Assembly: GCA_905178155.1 (NCBI GenBank)
Contig: CAJINV010000001.1
Location: 7,323,794 to 7,387,793, forward strand
Direction of reading: 5' to 3'
Length of the DNA stretch: 64,000 bases
Source: Amoebophrya sp. A120
Taxonomy: Eukaryota > Sar > Dinophyceae > Syndiniales > Amoebophryaceae
In this document: one piece after another, positions 12,909 to 24,221 of the stretch
Numbering within the stretch: the first letter of the stretch is position 1
Layout: each line of letters starts with the position of its first letter
Notes under the pieces: model-generated
What the model saw: the letters and a program-made list of their open reading frames with translations, nothing else
What the model was told of the DNA's origin: nothing
Databases searched by the model: none
Made by a program: the position numbers and the translations under genes

Positions 12909-13674
12909 TTTGATCTCTTCTACTTGTTTTTTTACACGTAGACTGGCAAGACTTGCGAAACACAATAGGGCGATTGCTGTGAAGTGAAGCGATGACGTAA
13001 ATTTGATCTACGTACTTGATGTGGTGCTTCTCAATATACTTACACGCTCCTATGGAGGAACATCCCGGATGGTTTCCCTTTCGACATGCGAATGCGGTTC
13101 TTTATATGAAAAATGACAGCACTTCCAAATTCTAGGCAAAAGCACGACACGGACCACTTAGCGGGACGAGCATACGAGACGATATGGATAAAGTGCGAGT
13201 GTAACACCTATAATTACACGAAAACGATTGCGACTTAACGACCAGCTCGAAATCTCACAAAGACAAAGCGACTAGGGAGCAAGCGCCACGATAGCCTAAT
13301 CCGTGCTAGCGTGCACTGGGCAGGAACATGCGCGAGCGGACTTCGGACATAGCACAACAGCAACTTCGGTATCGGAGGTATGCCGGTTTTTCTTTTTGAA
13401 CAAGACAGAAGTAGAGGCAGAGTGAGCTACTGGGTCTGCAGATGCGGCTGCGTCAGCCATGTAGTGCTTGCTACCCTGCGTGCCTGTGAACATCAAACAT
13501 ATAGATATCCATCACGCGCGCGCCTATCGAAGATCAATCGGCAACCCACGAAACACGCACAGACATAGATACTTACGTCCGCCCGCCAACGGAGGCGAAA
13601 GTTGATCCAGAGAACTAAACGCACAAAAGATGGCGGAGCAGCCAAAGGGCGAGCGCCAAAATCATGTGCCACGA
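12909..13674. other. Intergenic
   Basis: Ordinary composition, no supported gene. It leads into the GC-rich island from 13675. Confidence 0.5.
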
Positions 13675-14735
13675 ATTACGCCGCACTAGACCCAGCAAGC
13701 CGCCCGCTTTCGGCGCCGGCAGATGCGCGCCCGCCCTCCTTTGTGCAGCCGGGCAGCCCGCGGCCGGGGCGCCGATGACAGAGCACATGCACCCAAGGGG
13801 CGCGCCTCTGCGCGCGCGGCGGGCGCGCGGAAAAAGCCCGCTTGCCGGGCCACAACGCAAGCGCCCCGCCAGCAGTTTCTGGGGAAACTGACCGCGGCCG
13901 GCCTTCACGAGCACACATCAAAGAAGGGCGGCGGCAAAGGGCGCGCGCCCGGCGGGGCGCGCAGAGAGGGGGCGGGGGGGGGACGGGGCGGCCGCGCAGG
14001 CGGCCCACGCGGCTGCCCCGCAAGGGCGCGAATTCCCCCGCGCAACTTTGGCGGGTTTCTCTCCGACTGGGGGGCGGCCATTGGCCGCCTCCATGGCCTT
14101 GAACTTTTTGCCCGGCGCGGCCTTTTTCACGCGGACCATAATCGCGCGCCGCGGCCGGCAAATCGAAGACACGCCCCGCCGCCTGCGCAGGCTTGGGCCG
14201 GGCGCCCCCCCGCAGACAATGCGCCGGCAGGCACAGGCATTCCGGGGGCCTACCAAAGCGGGCCGCTAGCCCGGCAGGCGGTGCTTGCATGCCCACCACA
14301 ACAAGAGGCCACGCGCGCCCGCCTCGGGAGCCTTGTCCCTGCCGCTCCCGAACGCCGCCCCCCCGCCATCAGGCGGGCGGGCCGGGGGCGCGACGTCTTG
14401 GCGGCCATCGCCGCCTTCCCGCCTGTACTGGAGCCGGTGCCGGCAGACAAAGCAACCAAGCCCGCCCCCCGATCCGGCCGCCCGTCGCGGAGGCGCATGC
14501 GGCAAATTGTCTCAAGCCCTTGGCGCCCCGTCAAAACAGCGCCTGCGCGGACAAGCGCGCCGCTGCCGTGGTCCCGGCCGTTTCGGGCGCGAATCTTCCC
14601 GGCTGCGCACGCGGCCCCTCTGCCGGCGCTTTGAATTTGCTTAGCAATGGCCGCGATACGCATCGCGGAGGCCCGGCCTTCAGACCGCGGCATTTGTTGC
14701 CGTCGTCCTCAAAGTCATCGCCATCCGGGCCGTGA
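13675..14735. other. GC-rich island 1
   Basis: A block of extreme GC content; line 13981-14040 has 50 G/C of 60. It is full of GGCC, GCGC, CCGG and GGGC words and bounded by ordinary DNA. Long reading frames are open on both strands at once (for example 13723-14634 plus and 13676-14299 minus), as expected when stop codons are rare. The implied proteins are Ala/Arg/Gly/Pro-rich without family features, so I call no gene. It lies between the aminotransferase 3' end and the unknown gene's 5' end. Confidence 0.7.
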
Positions 14736-14970
14736 AGCTGCGCGCCTTTGTTGATGTTGTGCGTGCGTCACGTTGCGGAATACTTACACCCCGCGCGGGC
14801 GCTTTTTCTGTGCTGGTTGCACTTGAACACAAGACAAACCCTGAGATGTCATTTGCGCCGAATCAGCAGCCGCTATCATGCAGCGAATCAGTTCTGTGCC
14901 GATTTCACTGTACGTGAAGCAGCACCAACATCGTACTCATCATCTTGCTGTCCTCGTGCTATTCTTTCTA

Positions 14971-17316
14971 TCACGACAGCGTTAGCGCGTCAAACAAGTA
15001 CACTTTGAGACACCGCACCAGCCGCGTCACGTCTGCGGGTGTGTTATAGACATACAGACTAACGCGAATGTACCCCGAGCGGTAGCTCGTATGTATGCCA
15101 GAGTTTGATAAGCGCTGATGCGCCTTTTCCGTCGTGATCTTCACACTTGTATCCAGTTCAAAACTCTTCTTACTTTTCTTCATCGCACCGAAGCGCAGGC
15201 CGATGATGTGCGGCGAGTGGTGCTTCGGGTAGGTGATCTGCAGGAATTTGTCGAAGGACAGTGACTTCTTCTCGATTTCGGCATTTAGCTCCCGTATCTC
15301 CTCCTTCAGCTGCTTCATTAGCTCCTCGCACTTCTTTTGAATGGTTTCAACTTTCCAATGGTTGATGATCAAATCCAAACTCGCGAGCAGTGCCGGCATC
15401 ACGATCGGGTTCCCCGGTCGCCCGCCCATGTCTAAACGTAACCCGGCGCCTGCTCGAAACGCCGGCTCGTAGAGGGCTTTTTCAAAAACTTCGCAGATCG
15501 GTGGTTTCTCCTTCACTATCTCGGGAGTAGAGGGTGATTGCGCTTTTGCTTTCGGAGAAGACGGCGAGGCTTTGTTGTTTTTTCCAGGTGAGCCGGTCCC
15601 CTCTTCCTTTTTCGCCTTCTTCGTAGCCGGACCTTCTAGTGGCACCAGGCTCATCCGCGCCGCGTCGGAAAGCGATTTTCTCGCTCTCGCAGCCGCACCG
15701 CCAGCCTTCGCGTTTCCCCCGAGAAACCGCGCAGGGGAAAGTGACTCAACCTCCTGCTCCGAAAGTTCGTCCCTCTTGCCTGTTGCGTTCAGCAAAAATG
15801 GCAAGCAAGCGCCGTCGACACATCCAATCCTGTTCCGCTCGTGGTGGTCTAGAGTTCGCAGCACGCTGTGCGCATGCGAGCTCTTCGTACTCTGCTGCTG
15901 CAAGCTCAAGTTTTTCTTCCGCGAAGAGTTCACGTACATCAAGCTGATCCCGTAGAGCCCCAGCAGCCACTTGTGCGTCGTGCACACAATCGCGTCTGCT
16001 CGGCGAGCTACCGAGCCTGGAACCGGTATGACACCGAGCGACTGGGTCAAGTCGAGCACGAAATAACAGTCCTCCGCCAACTCCGCTGCGACTTTTTGCA
16101 AATCGATCATCCGCCCGTCGATCCACCGGCTCTGCATGAGCGCCACGAGTTTCACGTGCTTTTTCTGCATTTTGTACGCCTGGATCACCAAATCCGTCAG
16201 GTCGTCGTCTTCGTTCGTGGTTTTCACCACGAGGAAATCCACGTCCAGCGTTTGCTCCCGCACCAGCAGCTCCTGCCAAGGGTACACATTACTTGTGTAC
16301 TGCTCCTCCACCACCAGCACGAGCCGCTTGATGGGGTCCAGTCGCGTATCCTATGTAAAAACGTCCCCACCCCATAGTCAAGATGGGGGATTGGCTAGAC
16401 AAACCCACAAGTTTTGGCTGTCTTGCATGACAGATTTGGACTCGTAGCGTAGTGCTGTTTGAGCTAGCTCAGCAGCATCACAGACCTAGTATATCATGCT
16501 GATTGGAGCATGACAAATTGCAGAACACGATTGGAAAATGCTTCTCATGGGGATCCGCATGAGAAACAATTTCAGCATGCAGATTTGCAATACAACTATG
16601 GTCTGGGGACGTTTTTACATAGGATATCGCAACCCGGTGATTTTCCGAACGGTGTCCTCGTTTCTCCACTGCTCCTTATGACATGCAAAAATGTCTGGGT
16701 CTGGAAACTTGTGATGCAAGTCAGTCAATAAGAAATGCAGTGTAATGCGCCACCAAGCATGACAAGTTTCTTCGCGCTTCTGTGCTGCGTATTCCGCATG
16801 AGAAACTGCGTTTTTGCATGACAGGCGAGAGAGGCTGTTTGTGGCCACGCAATACAGAGTTAAGGGCCATGCCAGATCAGCATGACAGATCTCGCAATCT
16901 TCCAGACCCAGACATTTTTGCATTTGATACTCCTGGAAGTTGTACGCCAGCGTGCTCAGGTGCGTGGACGCGGCACTGGCGATCGCAATATCCTCCGGTA
17001 GCGCGGTGGGGATCAATTTAGAAAACAGTTCCCGCAACGGGGTCTCGTCGTCTTCGCCGAGCAGCCAGGGCGACTCCTGCTTGAGGATGGCTTCCTGTGC
17101 GGCCTTGATGCAAAAATGCGGCGAAATGCTGCGGCCCGCGGTGTTCAGCCAAACTGCAGTACTCTGCTCCTGGGCTTCTTGAAATTGCTCTTCGATGCGG
17201 GTGCCCCGTTCTTTCTCGACGCCTTTCGCATTTGCTGCCGTGGAACTGGAACTTTTTGCGGCTGCAGCTCCGCCGCGTGTTGACCCAGCAGGGGCGGCTT
17301 GACGCTTGGGGCCCAT
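14971..17316 (-). CDS. Class V aminotransferase (cysteine desulfurase / selenocysteine lyase-like, PLP enzyme)
   Basis: Exons 17316-16930, 16671-16627 and 16341-14971 give 600 residues once two introners (each with one 5-bp repeat copy) are removed; both joins keep frame. The N-terminal part WLNTAGRSISP and the segment EEQYTSNVYPW match the class V fold. VLDLTQSLG supplies the PLP-pyridine Asp (about D241), and THKWLLGLYG the Schiff-base Lys (about K268). The C-terminal RSGYIRVSLYVYNTPAD is typical of lyase/epimerase members. A Lys/Ser/Pro/Ala-rich insertion of roughly 80 residues lies in the second half (about 345-425). The Ala/Ser/Lys-rich N-terminus (about 45 residues) could be a targeting extension. 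The substrate is not determined; no desulfurase active-site Cys loop is obvious. Confidence 0.85.
16347..16626 (+). mobile_element. Introner B1
   Basis: 280 bp. The inverted-repeat ends start TATCCTATGTAAAAACGTCC and end with the complement ...TACATAGGATA; the stem is about 30 bp with few mismatches. The flanking 5-mers are TCGCG (16342-16346) and TCGCA (16627-16631), one mismatch. Removing the element with one 5-mer joins GLR to LDPIKR in the aminotransferase. Internally it resembles B4 in the same orientation. Both ends share changes relative to B2-B4 (ATG for GAG, CATAG for CAGAG). Confidence 0.88.
16677..16929 (+). mobile_element. Introner A1
   Basis: 253 bp. The left end is TATGACATGCAAAAATGTCT, the right end complements family A and finishes GCATTTGATA. 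The 5-bp direct repeat CTCCT is perfect (16672-16676 and 16930-16934). Removal with one repeat joins NFQE to QWRNED in phase 0. The left terminus is the most degenerate of the family. Confidence 0.9.
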
Positions 17317-17789
17317 TTTAAACAAAGATGCTAGACGGGAAAAACCAAATTATCGTGGGATCATTCAAGTTATTTTTACCATAACCATCTTGTCATTCTT
17401 GTTCGAGACGCAAAAGGGTTTATTAGGGGCCTCTCGAGTGACAACGAAGACGGGTCTACTCAGGGAACACTGGTTTTTTTGGTTCGTTACTGCTGTGAGT
17501 GACAGTGAAGACATTCCGGTTGCGCCGATGCGATTACGTTGACATTCTCTTTTCTTGTTTTGGTCTACGTATCTATTACGTTCGTTCGATGAAAGTCTCA
17601 CACTCAAGGGGCGGGCCTTTTTGTGCTCACAACAGGCTTTCACTGTGGGACCAACAAGCGACACCAGTTTATTCTGCGAACGAACGTTGGAATTTGCGGA
17701 AAGGAATCAATTGACAGGCGATAACATCCGAGCGAAGTCGTCAACACCGCCATGACGCAGGCCTGCAACACACCTGGCGAAAGCCCGCG

Positions 17790-19055
17790 CTATTCCGGAA
17801 CCCTAGCGATGGCGTTTTCCTTTTCTAGGTGAACGCCATAAAGCAACTGCTCCAGCTGGTTCCCATCTGGCTGCGCCATAATTTGGTTTTCGATGCGGAC
17901 CAGATCTTTCTCCTTCTCGATTATGGCCTTCTTTCGCTTCTTCAACGTTTCCAAGTCTTGCGCCACGCCTTCGGCGCCACGCGTCAGCCGGACCTGTGGG
18001 TTCATATATTAATTTTCCCTGAGGCTCACCTGATACAAGTCATCGGCCGCAAAAGTCATCTTTGTCTTCACGCGGCAATTAGCGCTGCAAAAACGTCTGA
18101 TTCATACAGCCGTGCCGTCGAAATGATCTTCCCTCTACTTACCGCATATTCCTCCAGTGCTCGGCGGCCGGGACCTTGGCTCCCGGCCTGTTCCGCAATC
18201 TGCTGCACCTGCGAAAGATCATGCTGCAGATTGGCTTTCAGCGCGGTGTTGTGCGCCTCCGGTTTTACCATCCGGACGTGCCGGAGCTGGGCCAATCCGA
18301 CCTCGTGTCTGAGGCGAGCCTGTCGCAGTACCTCGGCGGCTTGGGCACGCTGCTCGAACTCCTTCACCTTAGTGTTTATTTTGCGTTGAGTAGAACTACT
18401 AGAGTCTCACCACGATTCGATGTAACAAAACAACACTTCAAGGAGCGAGAAAACTCATTCCAAGAACAGATTCAAATGATGCGACACGTGCTGCAGAACA
18501 CTTTTAATTCAACATGCACAAATCCAATCCTCGTACAATGCTGTCCTTGTTGATGGCATTCCACTGTTTCTCGGCGTTCTTGACAATTTCCGACGCAAAC
18601 TGGCACACTTTTTGCAGCTTCGGATCGGTGCCTTGTGCGGTGAGTAAAGAGTTCGAGTACTTCTCCAGCACGGTCCGAAACTTCGCTGCGATTTTCGATT
18701 CTCGCCACCGATCAGCCGGAGCCGCTGCTGGACTACTACCTGTGCTTGTTCGCGGTGCGATAGAAGACGAACTACTTGAAGCTCCCCCAATTTGGCCTGG
18801 TATGACATGTTGAAGCGTCTGGTGTAACGGCGTGTTTCCCTCGTTCCCGCTTGGCAGAGCACCACCACCGGATGATGACGAACCGCTGGGTCGCCTGTCT
18901 ATTGATAGAGCCGCTGACGTAGGCCGGTGCATCGGAGGAAGCGACGGAGGTCGCATGCTACCGAAAGAATGACTCGAGGAGCTACCACCCATCGTTAGAT
19001 TTCCCGTAGAAGTCGCTCCACCTCCACCTCCGAAAGCTGCTACAGAGTCCGCCAT
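17790..19055 (-). CDS. Coiled-coil protein with Ser/Gly-rich N-terminus
   Basis: Exons 19055-18537, 18367-18143 and 17993-17790 join in phase 0 (GT-AG) to 315 residues. Residues 1-105 are Gly/Ser/Pro-rich and disordered. The remainder is mostly helical with three coiled segments, including TLKKRKKAIIEKEKDLVRIE. The gene order Gly/Ser-rich head plus coiled coils superficially recalls FG-poor nucleoporins or SNARE-like proteins, but there is no C-terminal membrane anchor and no FG repeats, so I assign no function. The start is the first ATG after an in-frame stop and gives a clean exon. Confidence 0.65.
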
Positions 19056-19439
19056 AGTTGATGTTTGTTTTTCCTCAGATGCTAGCTCAATCCCTTATTC
19101 TTATTGGAAGTGCTTCTGTATCTATTGCGAAAACAAGGCTGCCAGTGGAGAATGCGAATCTCGTGGACTGCATTACAGCAGTACTATTGATTCCCCTATT
19201 CCATTCTATCACAGCAGTGCCAGTGTCTCCCTTTCCAGAGGTGATCGGCTCGACACTTCTAAGAAAACACACAGCGCTTTTCGCTCATGCCTGTGACAAA
19301 CGACCAGCAAATAAAAAAAGCGATCCGATGAAAACGACCTCGAAAACGATTCGGAACAACGACAGGAGTCCAATCGGTTCTGCAACAACATAGGTTGCTG
19401 CTTATATATACAGTGGGGCTGAATCGATAAAAATCGAAC
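19056..19439. other. Intergenic
   Basis: Ordinary AT-moderate sequence upstream of the coiled-coil gene. Nothing recognisable. It gives way to the GC-rich island at about 19440. Confidence 0.45.
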
Positions 19440-21300
19440 CTGGGCCCCCAGGATCGCCACGGAGGGCCAACGCTGGCAAGTAGCTGGGCTGCCGACGCCA
19501 CGAAGCGGAGTGGCAAGGAAGCAACGGCCAAAGCTGGCGCCCGAAGAACCCCGCCCTCTCGGACCGGGCCCGGCGCCGGCCCACCTTTGCGGACCGGGCC
19601 CGGGACCGGGCCCGATCGCCGGCGGCCTCCCTCACCGGCCAAAGCGGTGGGGGCGCTGCAAGCGTGTTCACCCTGCGGCAAAGTTGCCGCGCTGCGCGCG
19701 CACCCCTGCTAGCGGGCCGGCGGGGCGCTTCAAGCGGCCCAAGGCAAGGAAGCCGAGGGGCGCGCGGCGCGCCGGCCCGGCCTCGCCCGCCGGCCCCGGG
19801 GAAAAGCAAGGGGCGCTCTGCCGCCTTGCGCCACTTAGTGACTGACTCGGTTTGTGTCTGGGCCTTATTTGGCTCAAGGATTTGAGTAAAATACGCAGGA
19901 GATGGAGTCGCAAGATACATGCTGCTTCAACTACAACCCGAAAAAAGACGGGGGCGCCCGGGCCGGTTAGAGCTTGCGGCACGAACCCCCATCGGCCGCG
20001 CTGCCGCGCAACCCCTGCCATTGGGCGGGGGGATGGATTAGCGGCAGAGTTGCGCACTCTCGCGCCCTGGGTCGCGGGCCGCTCCTTTCCAATTTTAAGC
20101 GCTCCCTCCGTCCCCACGAAACAAAGGCGCCCCGCCATGCCGATCCTCTTCTTCCGGAGAATGTCCGCCATTGGCCCCCGGAGGTCGGCCGTGTCGCGGC
20201 ATGCTGGTGGCGCGCCCCGCGGGCGGAATTTCCAAAGGGGGGCCACCGGGCGCGCCCCGCTCCCTGCGTGCCCGTAGCCACTTCGGTTCGGGTGGTACGC
20301 AGCCGCTCCCGCCCCGCGAAGACCCTGCGCCATTTCTGCTCGCAACCTTCGCCCGCCGCCGACTCCGCCAGCGCCACGCCCTGCCTTGGGCTGAAATCCT
20401 TCGCCGCGCGGGCGCCGGCTCTGAAATGGCAGGGCGGAGTGCCGGCACTGGCTTCGACTCCGTATCTTTTCAAGTTCGAGATATATCCCGAAAGGCCCGA
20501 ACCGAATCCAAAAAATTGCGAAAGTTCCGACACACGGGCCACGCCCGCGCCCGGCAGGGAAGCCGCCCGCGCGCGACCGCGCCGGGTTGGCTGTCCGGCG
20601 TCGCCGCCGCCATCTGCGGCAGGCTGCGCGCTGCCTAGCACAGCGCCACAGCAGCAGCGAAATTGCTGGGGGGCGCAGTCTTACTCTCACCTTCTGGACG
20701 GCGAAAACGCGCTGGCAGTTTCCCCCGGTTGGCCGGCAATTTCCAACATTTTCAGGAAAGGAGAATATAACTTCAGGCAATGCCTTGAGCCCTGGCGCGC
20801 TTTCGCCGCGGCCGCTGGAGCTTTTCTACGGCCGCCGGATACAAGTCTCGCCACGGCGAATCTTGTTTCCGCGGAGCGGCGCGCAGGCCCCCCGAAGCCG
20901 CGCACCGAAAACACTGCGCGACCAGACGGGCCCGGCCCCCGTGGCTGCTAGCCGGCCGCATACGAAGGCCACAGGCGCGCCCGCGAAAACATTCGCGCGC
21001 CCCCGCTACTGCTTTGGGAAAATGAAGAATCTCGGGGGGGCGGCAGGAGGCTTGCGGCTTGGGCGCATTTTGCCAGAAAATCCCGGCCCTTCCGTCCCTC
21101 GGAATGGGGTCGATCGAATACCTCCAAAGCAGCAGCGCACTGCGCTGCGCAGCAGGCGGGATTTCCGTCCACTTTGATGGCAACAGAGCAGCAACGCCCC
21201 GCCTTTCACCCGCTCGCGCCGCGGCTCGTTGGGGGCCACCGGCATCCCCCGCGCCCGCCGTCCAGCAGGCGCCACACCTTTGGCGCTTTATAGCTTTCCC
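19440..21300. other. GC-rich island 2
   Basis: The largest of three GC-rich blocks. Near its left end GGACCGGGCCCG-type words recur (about 19558-19615). A short stretch of ordinary composition at about 19840-19945 splits it in two. Open frames exist on both strands throughout, all with low-complexity Ala/Arg/Gly/Pro translations, so none is called. It sits between the RING gene 3' end and the coiled-coil gene 5' end. Confidence 0.7.
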
Positions 21301-21865
21301 TTATGTTGAGAAAAAGCAATCAACAAGCACCACTCGCAACCCGTTCGATTTTTTTCGATCTCGGTCATGCTTTCTTCGACAGAGGGGAACACGCGTTGCT
21401 TCTTTCTCGGTATACTCAGAGGACAACTCAAAACGATTTCCCAGAGCGAGTTGCTTTCTATCTTGTATATCTTCCGTGCGGGTGAAAATTGAAATTCGAA
21501 ACGCAGGCAGAAATCGGAAATTATTAGTCGCGCGATATCAAAACGCTTTTTTTGTCATTGCCATCCTTCTTGAACATTTTTCCTTCTTCCTGTGTCATCC
21601 TGGTGGGTCGCTGTTGTAGTCGTCTTCGTTGTAAGTCTCATATCAGAGAAAAATTGTGAGACCGCTAGCCGCTATGATCTTCGTTATCGTTGTACTTGTC
21701 GAAGTAAAAGTAAAATCCGGTATTGGATTGCCTCTGGTCTTCCACCGGTGTCGCACGACTTTTATCCGTTTACCAATACCAACATATCATAAGCATAACT
21801 TTGTAAAAATTTTCTACACGAAAACACGCTACACATTGTTCATCCCAACATCATTCGCTCCTTTT
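21301..21865. other. Intergenic
   Basis: AT-rich 3' flank of the RING gene. No feature recognised. Confidence 0.45.
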
Positions 21866-23548
21866 TCACGACCGCAAGTTGAGGGAAAATTCGACCCGCT
21901 GCAGCTGCGGCGGAGGCGGAAGTACCGGCGCCGCGGCACGCGCTGCCGCCTCGAAGGCCTGATCCACGGGCTTCCGACAGCTGGGACAGTGTCCCTTGTT
22001 TCGGAGCCAGGGGCGAATGCAGTCCGCGTGGAAGATGTGGTTGCAGGGCAGGATCAGCAGCTGCGGCAGTAACTCTTGCGTGCAGTCTTCAAAGCAAATC
22101 GTGCACTGGACCTTGGACTCTTCCTCCGTCCTCCCAGGAAAATCCGCGGCCGTAGGGCACGGCAGCGTGTCGATCACCTTCGGGTCGGCCGCAAATTTAC
22201 CTACGTCGATGGAGGTGATGTGTGTGCCGAGTGTGCCATTTGCCCCCAACTGCAGCTGGTTTGAATCCCCACCGCCGGCGTCGTCGCTAGCCGAGCTGGA
22301 AATCGTGCTGTGCACGTCCCAGATGGCGCCGGTCTGGTCGGTGTACGTAGATGAGGAGGAGTCTCCAGAGCTTGGTGTCTGTTGTCGACTCACGTTGCGT
22401 GTTGCGACGCTGCTGCTGTTCTCGACTCCGTCTGGACGCGGTTCTCGCCGCGCCTCACGAGACCTGTGGGAAGACGACTGCAGTTCCTGGCGGGCGAAGT
22501 TTGCGATTTCCTCCCGGATTACCTCGCGCAAAACGTCCCGAACCGTCGTGCCGCGCGGCGCCGAGCGCGGGGCCGGCGCCGACGCGGGGCTCGGAAGGCT
22601 TGCGGCGGGGGGGCTGCGTTGCTCGTAGGAACTGCGGTAGTTGTTCTGCTGCTCAGGTGCGGGTGAGGGAACGGCAGGCGAGGTGTGGTTGCTGCTGGTG
22701 TTACTAGTGGTCAGCCTGCTGTCGGGAGAGGCGGCAATCGTCGATGGTCGCGTACTAGATCGGAAATTTTGTTGCTCCCGCTGGTTTTGATTGAAATTCG
22801 AACTCGCGGAAGCAGTCGGTACAGACGCCGGGCCGGGTCTTTTGGTGCTGTTGCGGCAGAGCTCGCTCTTGCAGTGCCGACAGAGGTAGTCGTGGGGATC
22901 GTTCATCGTGCGGGTGCCACTAGGCGAGTTGTCGGCCGTCACGCTCCGGGCAGGGAAGTACCGGTCCCGGACATCGCAATACAGCATGCCCGGAAGCTCG
23001 CCGCGAAACGGCATGGTTATCGGCGCGGTTGTATTGCTGAAATCTATTAAATGGCGTGCTTCTTCAGCTTCTGCTTTCGTCGGGCGCCTCGTCGATGGTG
23101 GGTCTGTGTATAATGTGTAAAGGCGATAATTTTCTCTTTGTCTTTCATGATAAGGCTCGAAAATAATAATCAATGAGACTTTGCTTACAGTTTCATCCCC
23201 AACCCGGAAACTGAATACAAAGGAAAAGCACATGATGTAAATGATAGCGTGCACGCACCTGACAATAGCCAGCAGCGGAGGTGGAAATGGGGATGATGAC
23301 GTTGTTATTCGGCGTTTTGCGGCTAAGCTGCGGCTGCAGCTCTCCTAGTACGCGAAAAACAGCTTTTCCCGGACGTAGCGCAGCCAGGACCAGAACGGAA
23401 AGATGGAGGTTTGGTAGTAGTTGGCCAGGTAAATCAGGTTGCGGATCACGAGGAAAAGGAACAGAAACCACATCAAAAAATCTGTGAACTCGAACGCAAC
23501 GACCTGTTGCGCGTCGATGTTGAACAAGTCAGACAGGGCGGTGGACAT
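21866..23548 (-). CDS. Membrane-anchored RING-H2 protein, probable E3 ubiquitin ligase
   Basis: Proposed exons 23548-23352, 23258-23212 and 23103-21866 join in frame to about 493 residues. The C-terminal RING has CTICFEDC...LPCNHIFHADC...CPSC, the C3-H2-C3 order of RING-H2 ligases that recruit E2 enzymes. The first exon holds a hydrophobic span (FLMWFLFLFLVIRNLIYL, about residues 24-41), and the short second exon is also hydrophobic, so one or two membrane helices are likely. A Cys/His cluster (YCDVRDRYF, YLCRHCKSELC) lies near 110-165. A Ser/Pro/Gln-rich linker leads to the RING. The boundaries of exon 2 are uncertain; exon 1 and the RING exon are firm. Confidence 0.75.
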
Positions 23549-24221
23549 TGTTTTGTTTTTGGTGATGTCGCTGGCTGCGAAGAATGCTTCTTTGGCTTTA
23601 CAGGAATAAAGAAACGGTGTGCTCGAGACCGACGTCGTACTAGGTTCTTAGATGTGGACGAGGAAAACTAAACAGCGAACTTATGGCTAGTGATGAAAAT
23701 TTCTGTCATTACACGCGAAGATGAAGACGTAGCGATCTACTTCTACTTCTTACTTACTTGTTGTCGCCCGGACGAACCTCCACCTGTTTAGAGTTTGTCA
23801 TACATCGGTGAGACGCCTTGTTGTACTTGGCGCAGTGCTCAGATGTCATTTCTCGGAGATGGCGATTATGATCTCGTGACAATTTCAGATTGTTGAAGAT
23901 CCTTTTCAGGAGACCAATTTTGATCATCATCCATGCGAAAGATACGATCTAGCCTTCATCATAAGCGTGATTGGAAACAAGAACACCGACTCCAGTCATA
24001 GTTGAACCTGAGATGAGCTTGTTTTGGCGTTCTTCTTCTGATATTTTCCGATCCTAATGATCTACGCTAGATTTAGTCAGATTTCTTTATCGTGTTTGAG
24101 TTTGCTTCTGTTTCCTTGTCATCCTCATTGTCATGCTCATGCCCCATACTTTTTTGCAAAGAAAGGCTGGGTCCCACCAAAGCTAAAAACTGCGGGCACT
24201 TAAGTAGTACTTTTCGAAATG
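23549..24221. other. Intergenic
   Basis: No gene or repeat recognised. Confidence 0.45.

Noticed and set aside
13723-14634. 303-codon open frame in GC island 1 (and similar ones in islands 2 and 3)
   Set aside because: Overlapping frames are open on both strands; translations are low-complexity Ala/Arg/Gly/Pro with no domain. Open because stop codons are rare at this composition.
19868-19878. TTTGGCTCAAG, identical to the last 11 nt of the dinoflagellate spliced leader
   Set aside because: Only 11 bases match, it is on the plus strand opposite to all genes, and lies in a GC-rich island; chance is a sufficient explanation.
21866-23258. Treating the RING exon as a complete gene starting inside the hydrophobic segment near 23254
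   Set aside because: The apparent start is GTG; a good first exon with ATG and a membrane helix lies just upstream and joins in frame.
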